Positions 42,459 to 52,956 of a stretch of DNA of 64,000 nucleotides are shown here, piece after piece; positions within the stretch are counted from its first letter, which is position 1, and each line of letters begins with the position of its first letter. The notes under the pieces are model-generated. The model saw only the letters and a list, made by a program, of their open reading frames with translations. It did no database searches and was not told the origin of the DNA. The position numbers and the translations under genes are program-made. Where the stretch lies: the NCBI RefSeq assembly GCF_038958875.1, contig NZ_CP152407.1, positions 4,037,501-4,101,500 of the forward strand. The letters are read 5' to 3'. This DNA is from Acidovorax sp. FHTAMBA. Lineage in GTDB: Bacteria; Pseudomonadota; Gammaproteobacteria; Burkholderiales; Burkholderiaceae_C.

Positions 42459-44837
42459 CTATTCGCGCGTCTTGAGCGCTCCCACCATGTCCAGCCGGTC
42501 GATCTGCCGGCGCACCACCAGGGCGCTGGCCAGGCCGGCCGCCACCACGCACAACCCTGCCCAGGCATAGGTGCGCGCACTGATGACCACCGGAAACAGA
42601 AACTGGTCGTTCTTGAGCAGTTCCACCAACAGGTGCACCAGCCCCCAGCCCATGCACATGCCCAGCGGCAGCGCCAGCGCGATGCCGATCGCCAGTTCAC
42701 CCAGCAGCAGCGCCGACACCTCGCCCCGTGTGAAGCCCAGCACCCGCAGGCTCGCCAACTCCCAGGTGCGCTCGGCCAGTGCAATGCGGGCATTGTTGTA
42801 GACCACGCCCACCGCGATCACGGCCGCGAACAGCGTGAGGATGGTGCTCATGATGCGCACATTGCGCGCGCTCACATCCTGCATGTTGCGCAGCAACGTG
42901 GCCTTGCTGAAGGCGCCCGCCACCACCGGCAGGGCCTTGGAGGCTTCCAGAAAGCGTGCCTCCGAGCCGGGCTCCAGCGCCACGTCAAACTGCGAGGCCA
43001 CATCGCCCTCTTGCAGCCAGCGGTTGAGCACATCGCGCTGCACATAGGCGTTCAGCCCCATCATTTCGCGCACCGTAGCCTGCACCGGCAGCTGCAGCGT
43101 GCGCTGGCGGCCCTCCAGCACCTCCACACGCACCTGGTCGCCCACGCGCACGCCAAGCTTGTCGGCCAGGCGGTCGGTCAGCAGCAGACCGGCGTCAGGC
43201 ACGGGGCTTTGCCGGCCATCCACGTCGATGACGCGCAGCAGCTGCGCGCCTGGCGCCACGCCCTGCAGCCCCACGCGCTCGCTGCGGTGGCCGTGGGCCA
43301 TGCGCACCGCCACGCTGCGCGCGGGCTCCACGCCCGTCACCCCCGGCAGGCGCGCCAGCTGCAGGCGGGCCAGGGCATCCACCGGCTCGGCCATCCACAC
43401 CTTCACATCGCTGCGCATGGCCAGGTGGAAGGTGGTGTCCACGATATGGTCGATCGCATCGCGAAAGAAATTGCCCATGACCACGATGGCCACCGCCGCC
43501 GCCGTGCCGCCAATGGTGAGTGTGGTGCGCAGCGGCTTGCGCTCCATGTTGCGCAGGATCATGCGCAGCCCGGCCGGAATGGGGCGCACGCCCAGGCGCT
43601 CCAGCACCGTGCGGCGGTACTGGCCCGGGGCCGGAGGGCGCATGGCCTCGGCCGGGGCCAGGCGCACGGTGGCCCCGATGGCGCTGAGCGTGCCCAGCAG
43701 TGCGGTGCCGCCCGTCACCCCGGCACCCACCAGCACCAGCCAGGGCGCGATGCGGTGCTCGAACACCGGGAAAAAGAAGAACTCGGCGTACAGGCCGGTC
43801 AGCATCGTGCCCAGCCAGTTGCCCAGCGCCACCCCCAGTGCCAGCCCCAGCACCACGATCACGGACACCAGCTTGAGGTAATGCCCGGCGATGGCCGCAT
43901 TGGCATAGCCCAGCGCCTTGAGCGCAGCAATCTGCTCGCGCTGCGTGGCCACGAGGCGCGAAAGCACCACATGCAGCAAGAAGGCCGCCACGGCCAGAAA
44001 GATGGCGGGCAGCAGCGTGCCCATCACGCGCTGCTCCTTGATCTCGTTGTCGAGCATGGCGTGCGATGCCTGGTCATCCCTGCCCCGGGCGTCGCGACCG
44101 CCGTAGGGTGCCAGCAGGCGCGAGAGGCCATCGAGCACGGCAGGTTCTGACGCCTGCGGCGCCAGCTTGACGGCCACGCGGTTGAACGCGCCCTGCATGT
44201 CGTAGGCCGCGGCCAATGCCTCGCGGTCCACCCAGAACACGCCAAAGCCGCGAAGGTCGGGCATGCCCGCCATGCCCGCAAAGATGTATTCGGGCGACAG
44301 CGCCGTACCCACGATGCGCAGCGTGCGGCGCTTGCCGTTGACCAGCGCCGTCAGCTCGTCGCCGGGGTGCAGGCCGCGCACGCGGGCAAAGCCTTCGGAC
44401 ACCAGCGCATCGATGGCGCTGTCGCTGCGGCCCTGCCCCGCGCCGGGCGGGGCCAGGGCGCGCCCGCTGCGCACCGTGACCTGGTTCATGCGCGGCGGCT
44501 GGCGCAGGTCCACGCCAATGAGCTGGCCGATGATGGGATCGACCAGCCCGGCGATCTCCACGCGCACCACCTGCTCCACCGTCACCTGCACATCGGCCAC
44601 GCCAGGCACGCCGCGCAGCACCTCGGCCAGCGCCAGCGGCGCGCGCTTGACGCCGGCAAACGCATCGGCAAAGTGACCCTGGGCATAAAACTGGTCGCGC
44701 GCCAGCGCCAGCGAATCCACCGCCGACAAGGTGGTGATGAAGCCCCCCAGGCCGCTGGCCACCACCAGCGCGATGGTGAGCGCCTGGCTCCACATGCGGC
44801 GCAGGTCGCGCAGCAGTTTGCGGTCGAGGGTTTTCAT
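42459..44837 (-). CDS. FtsX-like ABC transporter permease
   Basis: A 792-residue inner-membrane protein with an N-terminal helix, a large periplasmic domain and two FtsX-type blocks of three helices each (about 265-400 and 670-790), the long-form permease layout. KTLDRKLLRDLRRMWSQALT starts the protein and VVRRQIDRLDMVGALKTRE ends it. The upstream ATPase and downstream adaptor complete a three-part exporter related to the MacAB/DevBCA class. The cargo is unknown. Confidence 0.87.
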   Translation of the reverse strand: MKTLDRKLLRDLRRMWSQALTIALVVASGLGGFITTLSAVDSLALARDQFYAQGHFADAFAGVKRAPLALAEVLRGVPGVADVQVTVEQVVRVEIAGLVDPIIGQLIGVDLRQPPRMNQVTVRSGRALAPPGAGQGRSDSAIDALVSEGFARVRGLHPGDELTALVNGKRRTLRIVGTALSPEYIFAGMAGMPDLRGFGVFWVDREALAAAYDMQGAFNRVAVKLAPQASEPAVLDGLSRLLAPYGGRDARGRDDQASHAMLDNEIKEQRVMGTLLPAIFLAVAAFLLHVVLSRLVATQREQIAALKALGYANAAIAGHYLKLVSVIVVLGLALGVALGNWLGTMLTGLYAEFFFFPVFEHRIAPWLVLVGAGVTGGTALLGTLSAIGATVRLAPAEAMRPPAPGQYRRTVLERLGVRPIPAGLRMILRNMERKPLRTTLTIGGTAAAVAIVVMGNFFRDAIDHIVDTTFHLAMRSDVKVWMAEPVDALARLQLARLPGVTGVEPARSVAVRMAHGHRSERVGLQGVAPGAQLLRVIDVDGRQSPVPDAGLLLTDRLADKLGVRVGDQVRVEVLEGRQRTLQLPVQATVREMMGLNAYVQRDVLNRWLQEGDVASQFDVALEPGSEARFLEASKALPVVAGAFSKATLLRNMQDVSARNVRIMSTILTLFAAVIAVGVVYNNARIALAERTWELASLRVLGFTRGEVSALLLGELAIGIALALPLGMCMGWGLVHLLVELLKNDQFLFPVVISARTYAWAGLCVVAAGLASALVVRRQIDRLDMVGALKTRE

Positions 44838-44904
44838 CCGTTTTTGCCGCGGTGGATCTGCGAATCCCCAACAGCGGACGCGCGTGCGGGCGATTTTTGG
44901 CGCG

Positions 44905-45651
<747 letters not shown>

Positions 45652-45707
45652 CGGAGGCAGCGCAGTGCGCCGGGCGTGAGAACGACGTCAACCAGTGTGG
45701 GCGCAGC

Positions 45708-45721
45708 TTGATGCATGTCAA
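45708..45721. promoter_or_regulatory. Candidate FNR/Anr-type box upstream of efflux ABC operon
   Basis: On the minus strand it reads TTGAC-ATGC-ATCAA, 9 of 10 fixed positions of TTGAT-N4-ATCAA. It lies 56 bases above the ATPase start codon. It is almost identical to the site upstream of pobA (TTGAC-ATGG-ATCAA). Confidence 0.45.
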
Positions 45722-45832
45722 CTGTGCTGGATCAAGCAAAACGCACAAAGGGCCGTCGCGGGCACGCCGGGATTGCAGCTGGCCGAAACGCATCCGCCTC
45801 CGTAGCCGGTACCCCGGCCAAGAAACGCTACT

Positions 45833-45887
45833 GAAAACATAGCTGTCAGCGCTTTACCCATAAGCGCCAGATGCCATTTCGACTGGT
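45833..45887 (+). repeat. Comamonadaceae-type intergenic palindromic repeat, copy G
   Basis: It reads CATAGCTGTCAGCGCTTTAC, then CATAAGCGCCAGATGCCATTT. It ends five bases from the rarD stop. It is the only copy that does not read in the direction of a gene ending next to it. Confidence 0.8.
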
Positions 45888-45891
45888 ATTT

Positions 45892-46800
45892 TCAGCCCCG
45901 ACTACCCCCGCCAAGCCGCACTGAGGCGCTGGCGCCGCCCCGGTGCGCCCACCACCCCTCCACGCTGTACACCAGCAGAGCCGTCCAGATCAGTACAAAG
46001 CCCACCAGGCGTGCTGGCTCGAAGGGTTCGCGGAACAGCCAGACCCCCAACGCAAATTGCAGACTGGGCGAGATGTACTGGAGGATGCCCATGGTGGCCA
46101 AAGGAATCCGGCGCGCACCCGCGGCAAACAGCAGAAGGGGCACCGCCGTCAGGGGGCCAGCCACCAGCAGCCAGCCCACGGTGGCGGCATCCCCGTGCAC
46201 CAGCGCACCCTGCCCCTGCGACGCCCAGACACCCAGGGCCACCACCGCCACCGGCGCCAGCACCAGGGTCTCCAGCGCCAAGCCTTCCAGCGCCCCCAGC
46301 GTGGCCACCTTGCGCAGCAGGCCGTAAAAGCCAAAGCTCAGTGCCAGCACCAGCGCAATCCAGGGCACGCGGCCGGTCTGCACCGCCAGCCACAGCACGC
46401 CCGACGCTGCCACCGCCACGGCCAGCCACTGCCCGGGGCGCGGCCGTTCGTGCAGAAACACAAAACCCAGCGCCACATTCACCAGCGGCAGGATGAAATA
46501 CCCCAGGCTGGCGTCCACCACGTGCTGGTTCTGCACCGCCCAGACATAGGTGAGCCAGTTGCCCGATAGCAGCAGCGCCGACACCACAAATGCCCCCAGC
46601 ACCCTGGGCTGACCCCACAGCGCGCGCATCCAGCCCCACTGGCTGCGCACCGCCAGCACCGCGAACACAAACACCAGCGACCACACGGTGCGGTGGGCCA
46701 CCACCTCCAGCGCGGGCACCTGGACCACCTGTCGGAAATACAGCGGGAACAGGCCCCAAGCCATGTAGGCAAGGGCTGCATAGACGATTCCTGGGTTCAT
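45892..46800 (-). CDS. rarD: RarD/EamA family transporter
   Basis: A 302-residue membrane protein with about ten helices. The RarD start is clear (GIVYAALAYMAWGLFPLYFR), as are SGNWLTYVWAVQNQHVVDAS and the C-terminal MGILQYISPSLQFALGVWLF. E. coli RarD gives chloramphenicol sensitivity phenotypes; its natural substrate is not known. The start at 46800 (MNPGIVY) fits the family better than 46821. Confidence 0.9.
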   Translation of the reverse strand: MNPGIVYAALAYMAWGLFPLYFRQVVQVPALEVVAHRTVWSLVFVFAVLAVRSQWGWMRALWGQPRVLGAFVVSALLLSGNWLTYVWAVQNQHVVDASLGYFILPLVNVALGFVFLHERPRPGQWLAVAVAASGVLWLAVQTGRVPWIALVLALSFGFYGLLRKVATLGALEGLALETLVLAPVAVVALGVWASQGQGALVHGDAATVGWLLVAGPLTAVPLLLFAAGARRIPLATMGILQYISPSLQFALGVWLFREPFEPARLVGFVLIWTALLVYSVEGWWAHRGGASASVRLGGGSRG

Positions 46801-46935
46801 AGCGTGAAAAGTAGAGCGCAACCGGCCATGCGGGTAGCGCGGCCTGGGACACGACGGCAGAAAAAATCCCTGCAGCGCGAGGCGGTGCAGGGATGGAGGG
46901 CGAATGCACGGGCGAGGGGCAAGGCCCCCACCGGG

Positions 46936-48030
46936 TCAGACGTTGAACAGGAAGTTCAGCACATCTCCGTCTTTCACCACGTATTCCTTGCCTTCAGCAC
47001 GCATTTTGCCGGCATCCTTCGCGCCCTGCTCGCCCTTGTAGGCAATGAAATCGTCGAACGCAATGGTCTGCGCGCGGATGAAACCGCGTTCAAAGTCACC
47101 GTGGATCACGCCAGCGGCCTGGGGCGCAGTGTCCCCGATGTGGATGGTCCAGGCGCGCACTTCCTTCACGCCGGCGGTGAAGTAGGTCTGCAAGCCCAGC
47201 AGCTTGAAGGCACCCCGGATCAGGCGGGCCAAGCCCGGTTCGGTCTGACCCATCTCGGCCAGGAACATGTCGCGGTCTTCGTCGCTCATCTCGGCCATTT
47301 CGGCTTCCATCTTGGCGCAAATCGCTACCACAGGGGCGTTCTGGCTGGCGGCGTATTCCCTCAGGCGATCCAGGAAAGGGTTGTTCTCGAAACCGTCTTC
47401 GCTCACATTGCCGACAAACATGGCCGGTTTGGCGGTGATCAGGCACAGGGACTTGAGCAGGGGCTGCTCCTCCTTGGTGACTTCCACGGAGCGGGCAGGC
47501 TTACCTTCGTTCAGCGCGGCCTGGATGCGCGTCAGCAACGCCACAAGTTTGGCCGCGTCCTTGTCGTTGCCGGATTTGGCGGCCTTGGTGTAGCGATTGA
47601 GCGCCTTCTCGACGGTACCCATGTCGGCCAGGCACAGTTCGGTCTGAATGACCTCGATATCGGAGATCGGGTCTACCTTGCCCGCAACGTGGATCACGTT
47701 GTCGTCTTCAAAGCAGCGCACCACGTTGACGATGGCGTCGGTTTCACGGATGTGGGCCAGAAACTGGTTGCCCAGGCCTTCGCCCTGGCTGGCACCGGCC
47801 ACCAGGCCGGCAATGTCCACAAACTCGACGATGGCAGGCACGATGCGCTCTGGCGAGATGATCTCGGCGAGTTGCTGCAGGCGCGGGTCGGGCACTTCCA
47901 CCACGCCCACATTGGGCTCGATGGTGCAGAAAGGGTAGTTCTCGGCGGCAATGCCAGCCTTGGTCAGCGCGTTGAAGAGGGTGGACTTGCCGACGTTGGG
48001 CAGGCCCACGATGCCGCATTGGAGGCTCAT
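46936..48030 (-). CDS. ychF: Redox-regulated ATPase YchF
   Basis: A 364-residue Obg-related P-loop protein that binds ATP rather than GTP. The P-loop is GLPNVGKSTLFNALT near residue 9. The usual NKxD is replaced by a VGNVSEDG-type motif, as expected for YchF, and VEFVDIAGLVAGASQGEGLG is G3. The TGS domain at the C-terminus ends in VVKDGDVLNFLFNV. It interacts with ribosomes and affects stress tolerance in E. coli. Confidence 0.96.
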   Translation of the reverse strand: MSLQCGIVGLPNVGKSTLFNALTKAGIAAENYPFCTIEPNVGVVEVPDPRLQQLAEIISPERIVPAIVEFVDIAGLVAGASQGEGLGNQFLAHIRETDAIVNVVRCFEDDNVIHVAGKVDPISDIEVIQTELCLADMGTVEKALNRYTKAAKSGNDKDAAKLVALLTRIQAALNEGKPARSVEVTKEEQPLLKSLCLITAKPAMFVGNVSEDGFENNPFLDRLREYAASQNAPVVAICAKMEAEMAEMSDEDRDMFLAEMGQTEPGLARLIRGAFKLLGLQTYFTAGVKEVRAWTIHIGDTAPQAAGVIHGDFERGFIRAQTIAFDDFIAYKGEQGAKDAGKMRAEGKEYVVKDGDVLNFLFNV

Positions 48031-48113
48031 GGCAGGGCTTTCTAGGGTTCTGGAGACAAACCGCCGATTTTACGGGCCTGCCACCGCTCCCTTTGCTCAG
48101 CAGTCACGCGCCC

Positions 48114-48983
48114 TCATTCGAAGCGCAGATTGGCAGCCACCCGCTGCCCCACGCGCAGCACCTGGCCAGCCCCCTGGCGCACGATGGCATTCATCCCGAA
48201 GGTGATGGCGCCGTCAAGCCGCTTGTCCTTGCGGTAGCTGCGCAGCGTGTCACCCACCTCAGGGCTGGCCTCGGCAGTTGCCGGGTCGATGTCGGGAATG
48301 GGGCAGCGCCCGCAGGGCTTTACGGGTTGCAGGTGAACCTCTTGCTCCGGGCTGTCGACCCGCAGCAGATCCATGCGGTCTTCGTCGTGCGCGTCCAGCC
48401 CCGCCAGCACCACGTTGGGCCGAAACCGATCAATGCCCACCGCCGCGTGGCCGCCCGCCTCCAGGCGCGCATTGAGCTGCGCCATCGAGGCCTCGCTGGC
48501 AATCAGCACCGGGAAGCCATCAGAAAACTGGTTGGGCGCCTCGATGCCCCCGGTCCATTGCATGCTCGACAGGCGTCGGTGTTCGGGGTCAAAACGCACC
48601 ATCCGGCAGGGCTGCCCCAGAAAGTCGGTGAACCACTGCGCAGCGACAGCCCCCATGTCCCATGCGGGCACGGTGTCGCGCCACACGGTCACCGTGGCGG
48701 GCGCCTCGACGGCATCGATGGCCACATGCAACGCCAACATGCCGGGTGCGCGAAGCACCATTTCGTCGCGCTTGAGCTGGGGCCGCACCAGTGCCATGCG
48801 CGGCAGCGAGCGCTGGGTCAGGAACTTGCCTTCGGCGTCCACCACCATCCAGGCGCGGTCCAGATCGAGCCCGGTTTCAGTGAGCAGAGCTTCCTGCACC
48901 TCAATGCCCGCACACGATTTGACCGGATACACAAACAGGCGCGCGATGGTGCCAAACACGTCGGAATCAGGATGAAAGCTCAC
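48114..48983 (-). CDS. MOSC domain protein
   Basis: A 289-residue protein with the MOSC N-terminal beta-barrel (IARLFVYPVKSCAGIEVQEA) and the C-terminal MOSC domain with the conserved cysteine in VKPCGRCPIPDID. Such proteins carry sulfur or molybdenum cofactor and include YcbX and mARC-type reductases of N-hydroxylated compounds. The GTG at 48983 follows GAGGAG and gives the family length. The ATG at 49082 would overlap the divergent gene and add an unlikely leader. The start is therefore a judgement. Confidence 0.85.
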   Translation of the reverse strand: MSFHPDSDVFGTIARLFVYPVKSCAGIEVQEALLTETGLDLDRAWMVVDAEGKFLTQRSLPRMALVRPQLKRDEMVLRAPGMLALHVAIDAVEAPATVTVWRDTVPAWDMGAVAAQWFTDFLGQPCRMVRFDPEHRRLSSMQWTGGIEAPNQFSDGFPVLIASEASMAQLNARLEAGGHAAVGIDRFRPNVVLAGLDAHDEDRMDLLRVDSPEQEVHLQPVKPCGRCPIPDIDPATAEASPEVGDTLRSYRKDKRLDGAITFGMNAIVRQGAGQVLRVGQRVAANLRFE

Positions 48984-49073
48984 GCGATAAGGCTCCTCAA
49001 AGAAAGACCGGTAATTGGCGAGGCCGATTTTGCACTGCGCTGACGGCCCCAAGCCCCCTCCTACAATGCCGCC

Positions 49074-50207
49074 ATGGCCCAAACCTTTGACATCTGTATC
49101 CGCGGCGCCGGTATCGTAGGAACGACTCTGGCACTGCTGATGGCCCGCGAACGCCTGAAAGTAGCCCTGTTGCCGGCCCCTGGCCCCAAGCCCGCTGCAT
49201 CGGCCGATGTGCGTGCCTACGCAATGAACGCAGCGTCAAGGCAACTGCTCGAATCGCTTCGCAGTTGGCCCGACGCGGCACATGCCACCCCCGTGAAATC
49301 CATGCAGGTTCAGGGCGACCAGGGAGGCGCTGTCCGGTTTGATGCGGCCGCCCAGGGGGTAGAGGCGCTGGCCTGGATCGTCGATGTGCCAGCCCTGGAG
49401 GCACGGCTCAGGGAAGCTGTGCGTTACCAGCCGCAGGTGGAAATGGTGGATGCCCCCGTTTCGGCAGCGCTGACCGTGGTGTGCGAGGGCCGCACGAGCA
49501 GCACCCGCGATGAATTTGGCGTGAATTTTCAGGTCACCCCGTATGGGCAGCACGCCATCGCCACCCGCCTGCACTGCGAACACCCCCACGGGCAGACGGC
49601 GCGGCAGTGGTTCTCACCCGAGGGGATCCTGGCCTTTTTGCCGCTTGGCGACGCCGGCGGGAACTCTGTGGCGGTGGTGTGGTCCGTTCCGCAGGAGCAG
49701 GTCGCGCCGCTTGTGGCCTTGTCCCCCGAAGAATTTGCGCAAAAGCTCCAATTGGCCAGCCAGGATACGCTGGGGACACTTGAACTGACGGCGCCGCGCG
49801 CAGCCTGGCCGCTGCAGATTGCATTGGCCGACCGTTGGTGCGGCCCCCTGGCGGAAAACGGCAGAAACCCGCGCAGCTGGGTGTTGGCGGGGGACGCTGC
49901 ACACAACGTGCATCCGCTGGCGGGTCAGGGACTCAATCTGGGGCTGGCCGATGCCCAGGCCCTGGCGGCCGCCCTGCATGGCCGCGACTATTGGCGCAGG
50001 GTGTCGGATCTGCGGCTGCTGCGACGCTATGAACGCGAACGCAAGGCGGCCCTGGCTCCGATGGGCTGGGCAACCGATGGCCTGCAGCAGCTTTTCTCGC
50101 GCCCCGAGGCGCCACTGCAGGCATTGCGCAATTGGGGGATGAAGGGCTTTGAATGGAGCGGCCCTCTGAAAAACTTCGTGGCCCGCCAGGCCATGGGAAT
50201 ACATTGA
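49074..50207 (+). CDS. UbiH/UbiF/VisC-type FAD-dependent hydroxylase
   Basis: A 377-residue FAD monooxygenase related to the ubiquinone ring hydroxylases. The FAD motif GAGIVGTTLALLMARE is at residues 11-26, and the conserved GDAAHNVHPLAGQGLNLGLADA near 275 is a UbiH-family signature. Which ring position it hydroxylates cannot be told from sequence alone. It starts about 90 bases from the likely start of the divergent MOSC gene, and dsbC follows 53 bases after its stop. Confidence 0.88.
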   Translation: MAQTFDICIRGAGIVGTTLALLMARERLKVALLPAPGPKPAASADVRAYAMNAASRQLLESLRSWPDAAHATPVKSMQVQGDQGGAVRFDAAAQGVEALAWIVDVPALEARLREAVRYQPQVEMVDAPVSAALTVVCEGRTSSTRDEFGVNFQVTPYGQHAIATRLHCEHPHGQTARQWFSPEGILAFLPLGDAGGNSVAVVWSVPQEQVAPLVALSPEEFAQKLQLASQDTLGTLELTAPRAAWPLQIALADRWCGPLAENGRNPRSWVLAGDAAHNVHPLAGQGLNLGLADAQALAAALHGRDYWRRVSDLRLLRRYERERKAALAPMGWATDGLQQLFSRPEAPLQALRNWGMKGFEWSGPLKNFVARQAMGIH

Positions 50208-50260
50208 CCACACCGTCGGCCGACTTGGCAAGGCCGCAAGATTGCTTGAACGAGAACACC

Positions 50261-50986
50261 ATGAAACTGATTCCGGGCCTCATCGCTGCTGCCGCGCTTG
50301 CGACCAGTCTTGCCACCTTTGCGCAAGAGGCTGACATCCGCAAGGCGCTTGCCGAACGCATCCCGCAGATGGACAAGATCGATGAGGTGCGCCCGACGCC
50401 CATGAAGGGTCTCTACGAGGTGCGAATCGGCACTGATCTCTTCTACACGGATGCCAAGGGCAACTATGTGATCCAGGGCGAGCTGATCGACACCAAGATG
50501 CGCCGGAACCTGACGGAAGATCGCATCGCCAAACTGACCGCTGTCGAGTTCTCCGAGCTGCCGTTGAAAGACGCCTTCACCATTGTGCGCGGTGATGGAA
50601 AGCGCAAGGTGGCCGTGTTTGAGGACCCCAACTGCGGCTACTGCAAGCGCTTTGAGCGCGACATGCAGAACGTTGACAACGTGACGGTGTACCTGTTCCT
50701 CTACCCCATCCTCAGCCCCGACTCTGCGGAAAAATCCCGCAATATCTGGTGCGCCAAGGACCAGGTGGCGGCTTGGCAGGATCTCATGGTGCGCGACAAA
50801 CCGGTGCCAGCCGCCAGCTGCGACACCAGCGCCCTCCAGCGCAATCTGGCGTTCGGGCGCAAACACAAGATCACCGGTACCCCCACGCTGATTTTTGCCA
50901 ATGGCACACGTGTACCGGGCGCCATTGGCGCCCGGGAAGTCGAAAAACGCCTGGCAGAAGCCAGCGGCGAAACCGCATCCAACTGA
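50261..50986 (+). CDS. dsbC: DsbC family disulfide isomerase
   Basis: A 241-residue periplasmic protein that rearranges wrong disulfides. A signal peptide covers residues 1-21 (LIPGLIAAAALATSLATFAQ). The N-terminal dimerisation domain follows (ADIRKALAERIPQMDKIDEV). The thioredoxin domain has the active site CGYC at 125-128 and the cis-proline loop in GTPTLIFANG. CGYC is the standard DsbC site. The ATG at 50261 was taken; longer readings enter the hydroxylase gene. Confidence 0.93.
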   Translation: MKLIPGLIAAAALATSLATFAQEADIRKALAERIPQMDKIDEVRPTPMKGLYEVRIGTDLFYTDAKGNYVIQGELIDTKMRRNLTEDRIAKLTAVEFSELPLKDAFTIVRGDGKRKVAVFEDPNCGYCKRFERDMQNVDNVTVYLFLYPILSPDSAEKSRNIWCAKDQVAAWQDLMVRDKPVPAASCDTSALQRNLAFGRKHKITGTPTLIFANGTRVPGAIGAREVEKRLAEASGETASN

Positions 50987-51068
50987 CCTAACCCCCCGGC
51001 TTGCCCACAGTCCGGCCCGGTGCCGCACCACCTGCCGGCCCCGCAAGCTGCCTTTGCTGCAGCCGTCC

Positions 51069-52883
51069 ATGCCCTCACCCCGCAAAGAAGTACCCGCCGA
51101 CATCCACTATCGTGTTGAACCGTCGGACCTGCACGCCCACATCTTTCGCGTCACATTGACCATTGCCCGCCCGGCCGCGCAGCAGGAAGTGGCGTTGCCT
51201 GTCTGGATTCCGGGGAGCTATCTGGTGCGGGAGTTTTCCAAGAACCTGCAAGGTCTGGAGGCCCGGCAGGGGAAGCAGCCCGTCAAGCTTACGCAGTGTG
51301 ACAAGCACCGGTGGCAAGCCGACTGCGACACGCGCAAACCGCTGGTTTTGTCCTATGCGGTCTGCGCCTACGACACGTCGGTACGCACGGCCTGGCTTGA
51401 CGCGTCACGCGGCTTTTTCAACGGCACCAGTCTGTGCCTGCGCGTTGAAGGACAGGAAAAACGCAAGCACACGCTCGACATTGCCAGCACTACCGCCACC
51501 GCCGGTTGGTCTGTCGCTACAGGGCTCTCGCCCCTCAAGACCGACAAAAAAGGTTTTGGTCTGTACGCTGCAGCGACCTACGACGAGCTGGTGGACTGCC
51601 CGGTGGAGATGGGCTCGTTCTGGATCGGCAGGTTTACAGCCTGCGGTGTACCCCACCGCTTCGTGGTGGCCGGAGCCGCGCCTTCTTTCGATGGCAAGCG
51701 ATTACTGGAAGACACCCGCAAGATTTGCGAGACCGCGATCCGCTTCTGGCACGGTGATGGCGACAAGCCACCCTTCAAGAACTACCTGTTCATGCTCAAT
51801 GCAGTGGGCGACGGGTACGGCGGGCTGGAGCACCGCAACTCCACGGCACTCATCTGCGGCCGGCGTGACCTGCCGCGCAGCGGGGAGGCCCGCCCGCAGG
51901 AGGGCTATACAACCCTTTTGGGGCTGATCAGCCACGAGTATTTCCACACCTGGAACGTCAAGCGGCTGCGGCCGTCGGAGTTCGCAGAATATGACTACAC
52001 GCGCGAGAACTACACCGCGATGCTGTGGTTCTTCGAGGGGTTCACCAGTTATTACGACGATCTGCTGCTGCGGCGCGCGGGGCTGATTGACGATGCGGCT
52101 TATCTGAAACTCATCACGAAGACCGTGAACCAGGTGCTGCAAACCCCAGGCAGAGCCGTACAGACGGTGGCGCAAGCCAGTTTCGACGCCTGGGTGAAGT
52201 ACTACCGCCAGGACGAAAACACCCCCAACGCCACAGTCAGCTACTACACGAAGGGCTCGCTCGTGGCACTGTGTCTGGACTTGGCGCTCCGCCGGGAGGG
52301 GCGCACCACGCTCGACGATGTGATGCGCGCACTCTGGCAGCGCAGCGCGGGTGGTCCGATGAGCGAAGCAGACCTGCGCACAGTGCTCAAGGATCTTGCG
52401 GGCCGCGCGTTGGATGAGGAACTAGACCACTGGGTGCACAGTACGGCAGAGCTCCCGCTTGCGGAGCTGCTCGCAGCCCAAGGCGTCGCGCTGAAGGACG
52501 AAAAACCGCAACTGGCCCAGCAGCTGGGTCTGCGCGTGGCGGAGAACCATAGCGTGCACATCAAGACCGTCTTGCGGGGCAGTGCCGCCGAGCGGGCTGG
52601 CATGAACGCTGGCGACGAATGGCTGGGCGTGGAGGTGCAAGGGCAAGGCTGGCGGATCACCAAGCTCGACGATGTTTCCTTCTATACCGGCAGCCACACC
52701 AGCCTTGAGGCGCTGGTGGCTCGCGACGGCCGACTGCTGCGGCTGCCGGTGCAGCTCCCTGGCTTGCCGCCAGACACTACCTCCACCAAAGGCCGTCGCC
52801 ACACGGGCACATCCCTTGCGGCTGCAGACACCGTCAGCCTGGGAATTTCGGATGCCGCTGCGCTCAAGCGCTGGCTCGGCTGA
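51069..52883 (+). CDS. M61 family metallopeptidase with PDZ domain
   Basis: A 604-residue glycyl-aminopeptidase-like enzyme. The N-terminal beta domain starts with IHYRVEPSDLHAHIFRVTLT and contains the family motif WIPGSYLVREFSKNL. The zinc site is HEYFH at residues 289-293 in ISHEYFHTWNVKRLRP, and the downstream glutamate is in WFFEGFTSYYDDLLL. A PDZ domain lies at about 495-570. No signal peptide is seen, so it is probably cytosolic. The ATG at 51069 was chosen because the readings before it overlap dsbC. Confidence 0.92.
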   Translation: MPSPRKEVPADIHYRVEPSDLHAHIFRVTLTIARPAAQQEVALPVWIPGSYLVREFSKNLQGLEARQGKQPVKLTQCDKHRWQADCDTRKPLVLSYAVCAYDTSVRTAWLDASRGFFNGTSLCLRVEGQEKRKHTLDIASTTATAGWSVATGLSPLKTDKKGFGLYAAATYDELVDCPVEMGSFWIGRFTACGVPHRFVVAGAAPSFDGKRLLEDTRKICETAIRFWHGDGDKPPFKNYLFMLNAVGDGYGGLEHRNSTALICGRRDLPRSGEARPQEGYTTLLGLISHEYFHTWNVKRLRPSEFAEYDYTRENYTAMLWFFEGFTSYYDDLLLRRAGLIDDAAYLKLITKTVNQVLQTPGRAVQTVAQASFDAWVKYYRQDENTPNATVSYYTKGSLVALCLDLALRREGRTTLDDVMRALWQRSAGGPMSEADLRTVLKDLAGRALDEELDHWVHSTAELPLAELLAAQGVALKDEKPQLAQQLGLRVAENHSVHIKTVLRGSAAERAGMNAGDEWLGVEVQGQGWRITKLDDVSFYTGSHTSLEALVARDGRLLRLPVQLPGLPPDTTSTKGRRHTGTSLAAADTVSLGISDAAALKRWLG

Positions 52884-52956
52884 CACGTGCGAAGCCCGAC
52901 AGGGTTGGGTATATTCCCCGGGCAGTCATCACCAACCAAACCCCCCAGGAGATTTC

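Noticed and set aside
41244..44150. Antisense reading of 968 residues over the efflux adaptor and permease
   Set aside because: Low-complexity His/Gln/Arg composition, and it covers two clear genes.
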